DNA from: Ciborinia camelliae
Taxonomy: Eukaryota > Ascomycota > Leotiomycetes > Helotiales > Sclerotiniaceae
DNA: 64,000 nucleotides
NCBI GenBank assembly: GCA_025890175.1
Contig: JANPYM010000008.1
Span: 921,337-985,336, forward strand
Direction: 5' to 3'
Part shown: positions 59,985 through 64,000 of the stretch, piece after piece
How the letters are laid out: each line of letters starts with the position of its first letter
Position numbering within the stretch: the first letter of the stretch is position 1
Position numbers and translations under genes: made by a program
The notes under the pieces: generated by a model
Database searches by the model: none
What the model was told of the DNA's origin: nothing
Seen by the model: the letters and a program-made list of their open reading frames with translations, nothing else

Positions 59985-60214
59985 AATCACGTGACTGTCA
60001 TACTAGGCAGGGGCCTTGGCGTGACATAAGAGAGGTTATAAAGAACTATAGTTAATAATAAAGATTAAATCTATAACAAAGGCTATTATTATTGGTTGGC
60101 CCAAGCGGCCGTACTTAAAGCTCGTCATTTTATATTTTTAAAATAATGATTAAATTAAATCTATAACAATAATTTGATATTGTAGATAAGAAGCAGCTTT
60201 GAAAATGTTGGATA

Positions 60215-60335
60215 AATCACGTGCCGCTAGCGGGCATATATAGTTGATCTGTAGCATAGGTTTTTAGAGCTTCGAGCCAAATACACTGTATACTATAGTA
60301 CATTTGTTCTCCATCGCCCATGGTGATTCCAACAG
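60215..60335. repeat. Dispersed repeat element, copy C
   Basis: Begins AATCACGTGCCGCTAGCGG and contains CTGTAGCATAGG, GAGCCAAATACACTG, ACTATAGTACAT and CATGGTGATTCCAAC, matching copy A with C/T and G/A type differences. Confidence 0.75.
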
Positions 60336-61251
60336 AAAATTATTCATCTACTACAAGCTGCGCCGCAGGCTTCATACAGGGCCATTTCGACGCACAATGC
60401 CGTGATTTACAATTTATTCAGCAGTTACCCACCTATCATACTAATAACATGGGTAAGCATCGTGTGTGTGGGCATCAATGGTATGAATATATTTTATGAT
60501 TTATATATAGTAATGAATATAGTACCTGTGCATAGGGTAAAACATTCTTGACGGTTCAGTAACTATCTACCTATTTCTGATACATGCACGATGTAAATAC
60601 AGTGCAGCGTCACAGGACTCACATCTTCCGTTCAATCACACTTTTAGGCGCAATCCCTCCAGTTTATATGTATGGATAATGCAGGGAGCATGACTCTGCA
60701 TGATCAACCTATGGTTTCGCGTTGAAGAAATCTTAGCCTTCTCACGCCTCATGCCCTACGCCCCACAAATACTTCTAATTCAATACATTATGTTTTATCC
60801 GAAGATTTTTGTTGACCAATCTACAGCTTTACCTCGAAGAAAACGTAGCCTTCTCGCACAGGTTTCATACACTTGCGCCTCATTGGCATGTTTAAAAAAC
60901 CAATACAACTTGTTTTATCCGGAGATTGTTGAACTATTCATGCAATTATCAACTGATAGAGTCATGATGTTAATGTTAAACAGGATGTAAGAAAACCAAC
61001 AAACAGGATTCCTGTGTTATCATATTTTGCCATACTTATGCAATGTAACCAGCTACGCTCAAGACATACACCTATTTTCTACAGCAAATCACGCTGCAGT
61101 ATCATCACTCCAAGTTCCCTACATACCTAGGTAATATGGGGGCTATACAGGAAGAATTTACTGTACAGCGGTCGCTATTTATACTACGATTGTCGGAGTT
61201 GAAAGCTGTCATGAGCCCAGATACCGAGATCTAGAAACCGTAGCAACAACG

Positions 61252-61524
61252 ATGGACACCTTGGCCTCGTATACGTTTAGTATAGTCATGGCAGCCAAAC
61301 TTATTCTTTCCAATCATTTGGCTCTCCAGCAACAGTACCTCCAATTATACATAGTCATGTTTGTCAGAATGGTGGCGCTTTGTGTCTTGTTTGCCTTGCC
61401 ATTTCTCTTCTCTCAAACGATCACATATTTCCTCATACCCAAGGATCTCGTGGAAATCAGGAATGAAGACATGGAGGGCTATGACATAGAAGAATTTTAT
61501 GCACTTTTATCTCGTAGAAATTGA
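61252..61524 (+). CDS. Small hypothetical membrane protein
   Basis: An intronless 90-codon frame starts with ATG after an ACG context and encodes MDTLASYTFSIVMAAKLIL..., with two hydrophobic segments (about 8-20 and 35-60) and an acidic C-terminus (EIRNEDMEGYDIEE). No family is recognised. Support is limited to amino acid composition, and the setting is repeat-rich, so it may be chance. Confidence 0.3.
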   Translation: MDTLASYTFSIVMAAKLILSNHLALQQQYLQLYIVMFVRMVALCVLFALPFLFSQTITYFLIPKDLVEIRNEDMEGYDIEEFYALLSRRN

Positions 61525-62242
61525 GGCATTTATGCTCTAGTGAAAAGTCATGGGTTAGTTGTTATATCCAGGTCTATGATAGTACGTGGCTATCCTAACA
61601 TTTGACCACCAATCAGCCATAAACTTCGGGGACATGGCGTAGCAACTGAAAAGGCAGGACTTTTGAAATCAGCTTCAAGAGGGCGGGAGTTCGTGAGTGA
61701 AGAATTGAAAATTTGACTTTTTGTTGGGATTAGCTCGGTTTTATGTTTGCCTCTGGGGACTGTTGGGAGTTGATGGTGAGATGATGAGATCACTTGGACT
61801 TAGGAAGTCGAATATCGATAGCACTATTTAGTCTTGACCGGTAGTTACATGGAATAAATTCACATCAACTGGCACTTGGTCCACTGAAACTGCAGCTCTT
61901 AGGTTGAATCACTGTGTATATAGGTACCCGTAAAACGTTGTGCATGAAGATCAAGTATAATATGCCGCATAAAATACTTTTTCTACAGGCCATATACACC
62001 CATCTTTACAATCAACTGACAAAGACACATCCCTATTTACTGAAACTCAACAAGGCCAAAATAGAACAGAGTGAAGAAAGCTCACATACAACGAGATATC
62101 ATATTTGAAGAAGCAAAACATTTTATTCCATAACTGCAGCAGTGAAAATTGGGAGTACAAGAGATTCTTTCCCTAATCCAAGGCTAACCTACTGAGTTGC
62201 CTACCCCTTATTTTCGGTATACAAGCTATCTTTTGGGTCTCC
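61525..62242. other. Intergenic region, no supported gene
   Basis: About 720 bases downstream of the small frame and at the 3' side of the CFEM gene; no domain-bearing frame was seen. Confidence 0.4.
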
Positions 62243-62963
62243 TCAAAAGAGATTCAAAACTAGGATGGCTACAATGGCTCCTCCGGCCTGAAGCTTAGAC
62301 TGAGAAGCCCGTTTATTCTCTGCACCAGCAGACTTTGGAGCGGTGGTAGAATTTGAATAGGCGACTGATGAAGTTGTGGCTGATCGACGTAAGTTAATAA
62401 ACCGCATAATTGTTAGATAGCTATGTAGAGAGTATCTCACATGGACTTGCGCTTGGTATTTTAGTACCTGTAGTGATCGTTCCGGTCGAAGTAGACAGGG
62501 TCTCAGTAGTGGTCGAGGGGCAAGGAGGAAGTGTGCTGGCAATGAATATTCCAGCTCTGGAGATATCTATAAGTAAGAAGGTTTTGCTACGTAGAATCAC
62601 AATTACTTACCCTGAGCACAGGTTCATAGCAAATGAGACAACCGCTGTATACACCGTATGAGAAACTATGATGCTATGATCAATGATAGGAGTTGGCATG
62701 CGTACAATTGATATCGGCCGTGTCGCATTTGGTCAACGAACAGCAACCAATGTTTTGGGAGAACGAAGTATCGGCACAGATGCAACTGATGTCAGTCTGG
62801 TCGCACTGTGAAGGCAAGCTAGACAGGCAGCTTTGCTGTGAATAAATGTTAGAGATGAAAGGAATTTGACCAAAGACGGAATGCCTTACAGCACAAGGGG
62901 CAACTGAGCGGATACCAAAGAGATAGAACTCAGTAAAGTGAAGAGTCGGCCTGTAACTTTCAT
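62243..62963 (-). pseudogene. CFEM-domain GPI-anchored cell-surface protein with apparent one-base frameshift
   Basis: Exons at 62963-62890, 62835-62706, 62644-62611, 62556-62468 and 62379-62243 were read on the minus strand. The first exon encodes a signal peptide (MKVTGRLFTLLSSISLVSA). Exons 2-5 join in frame and give a CFEM domain: CAQSC, then SQCDQTDISCIC, then IGCC, TKCDTADIN and MNLCSG. A Ser/Thr-rich stalk and a hydrophobic C-terminus (AGGAIVAILVLNLF) typical of a GPI signal follow. The exon 1 length (74) leaves the wrong phase by one base. The fault lies at the C4 run (plus 62897-62900, GGGG), just before the first CFEM cysteine. CFEM proteins bind heme or act at the surface in adhesion and virulence. 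The lesion may be genuine or a sequencing error; exon 1 is otherwise consistent. Confidence 0.8.
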
Positions 62964-63405
62964 GGTGTAAATTTGGTTAGCTACGTTTTCTTTTGTGATA
63001 AGAATGTCAAATATTTGATGAGATATTGAGCAGTACAAATAAACTTGGAGCTTTTTTGATGTCAAAATGATTGCAAGTCTTCCGTCCTCGTCTCCTCGTC
63101 TTTGCCAAGTGATTCTTTCGCTGTATCCATCACCATCCCATCTCTTTGCACCCCATCAAAACCGAACTTTTAATCTTACACACCACCTTTGAAGTGTGGA
63201 AGCGGCGTACTACTGTCTTGACACTTCGAGAAGAGTCGAGTTGGTGCACTATCAGGCTTTTACGCTCGGATATCATTTGTGAGGATATAGTGTGATGTTG
63301 AGATATTCAGGCGAGAAAGTTGGGGCGGTAATCTATACTTGTACCACTAAAATGCTGCAGCAGCGCCCCCGCAATCATTTCGGGATCGGGATTGCGTGCG
63401 GGAAC
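62964..63405. promoter_or_regulatory. Upstream region of the CFEM gene
   Basis: About 440 bases with no coding sequence supported, ending where the minisatellite begins. Confidence 0.4.
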
Positions 63406-63697
63406 CGAACCTACGAACCTACGAACCTACGAACCTACGAACCTAAAAATCGTACGATTCCTTTCTCCGATCCTACCTCCTCCCTCCGATTCTCCGATTC
63501 TACGAATCTACGAACCTACGAACCTACGAACCTACGAACCTACGAACCTACGAACCTACGAATCTAGGTACGAACCTACCTCCTCCCTCTAAACCTACCT
63601 CCTCCCTCTAAACCTACCTCCTCCCTCCGAACCTACCTCCTCCCTCCGAACCTACCTCCTCCCTACGATCCTACGAACCTACGAACCTACGAACCTT
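63406..63697. repeat. Mixed 8-bp and 19-bp minisatellite block
   Basis: Runs of ACGAACCT (8 bp) at 63406-63445, about 63500-63570 and 63670-63697 surround four to five copies of a 19-bp unit, ACCTACCTCCTCCCTCTAA or the CGA-ending variant, at about 63574-63665. The two units share the ACCTAC core, so one probably arose from the other. Open frames here are translations of the repeats (LRTYEPTN...) and are not genes. Confidence 0.92.
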
Positions 63698-64000
63698 AAT
63701 TATAGGTAGGTTTTTATGGTACTATTAATAGCTTATTTATAACCTTTTTCGACACCCTCTCTTTTGCGGTAGGCTTGTTAATTTACTAGTATAACTTGAA
63801 GTTATTATAATTACAATTTAAAACAAAAAATCAGAAAGTAGCCACAACAGATATCGCGCGCCATATTATAATACCTATTGGACTATAATATTATACTTAT
63901 ATCTATATAATTAATTTTAATGTTTTTCTTCGACTAGACCCTAGTACTTAAATTGAAGGCGATCGCTCCCCTGTTGATTGATTCTAATAGGCGAAACGTT
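63698..64000. other. AT-rich right edge
   Basis: About 300 AT-rich bases with no open frame of note. Confidence 0.5.

Larger units (their letters stand above)
58354..61251. other. AT-rich, repeat-rich region without supported genes
   Basis: About 2.9 kb. It is strongly AT-rich at 58740-60180 with many stops in all frames, as expected for decayed repeats. It contains three copies of a dispersed element (listed), many CACGTGAC sites and a 10-bp inverted repeat around 59956-59984. Frames at 60700-60990 translate a diverged internal duplication and are not convincing as a gene. Confidence 0.5.

Noticed and set aside
63292..63592. Frames with LRTYEPTN repeats
   Set aside because: They are direct translations of the 8-bp minisatellite.
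63406..63697. Telomere or CRISPR array
   Set aside because: The units are not TTAGGG/CCCTAA, and no regular spacer pattern is present. A minisatellite explains the block.

Overview
This window is nuclear DNA from a filamentous ascomycete. The genes are compact, with GT-AG introns of about 45-130 bases, fungal protein families and long microsatellite-rich spacers. The proteins and the abundant GGTA/CCTA-type simple repeats suggest a leotiomycete near Botrytis/Sclerotinia. That placement is inference and was not tested by a search. Exon joins were made by reading splice sites and checking that the frame and family motifs continue across them.

Left half (1-43.7 kb) is mostly housekeeping. It holds a 3' gene fragment; a Gfo/Idh/MocA oxidoreductase; a polysaccharide deacetylase; a large VPS9-ankyrin-PX-like trafficking protein; a BTB protein with a decayed copy beside it; a divergent RNase D-like protein; and a decayed P-loop/uracil phosphoribosyltransferase fusion gene. 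Next come the divergent pair proteasome RPT5 and TFIIB, a peroxisomal MaoC-type hydratase ending in SKL, and an unusual repeat protein. Two intron-bearing tRNA genes (probably Arg-CCG and Ser-CGA) follow. Then come a microsatellite-dense gene-poor stretch, a secretory-pathway monothiol glutaredoxin, a long alpha/beta hydrolase, a sterol desaturase/fatty acid hydroxylase-family membrane protein and an F-box-like protein.

Right part (45-58.4 kb) looks like the eroded remains of a secondary-metabolism and efflux locus. It has an NmrA-like SDR, an isolated polyketide-synthase carrier-domain relic whose attachment serine is glycine, and an MFS drug-efflux pseudogene with an in-frame stop. Beside these are apparently intact PDR-type ABC transporter, cytochrome P450 and rhodopsin-like seven-helix membrane protein genes.

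The right end (58.4-64 kb) is AT-rich and repeat-rich. It carries three diverged copies of a dispersed repeat, a CFEM/GPI-anchor gene with an apparent one-base frameshift in a homopolymer, and an 8-bp/19-bp minisatellite block. I found no CRISPR array, rRNA or intact transposase gene.
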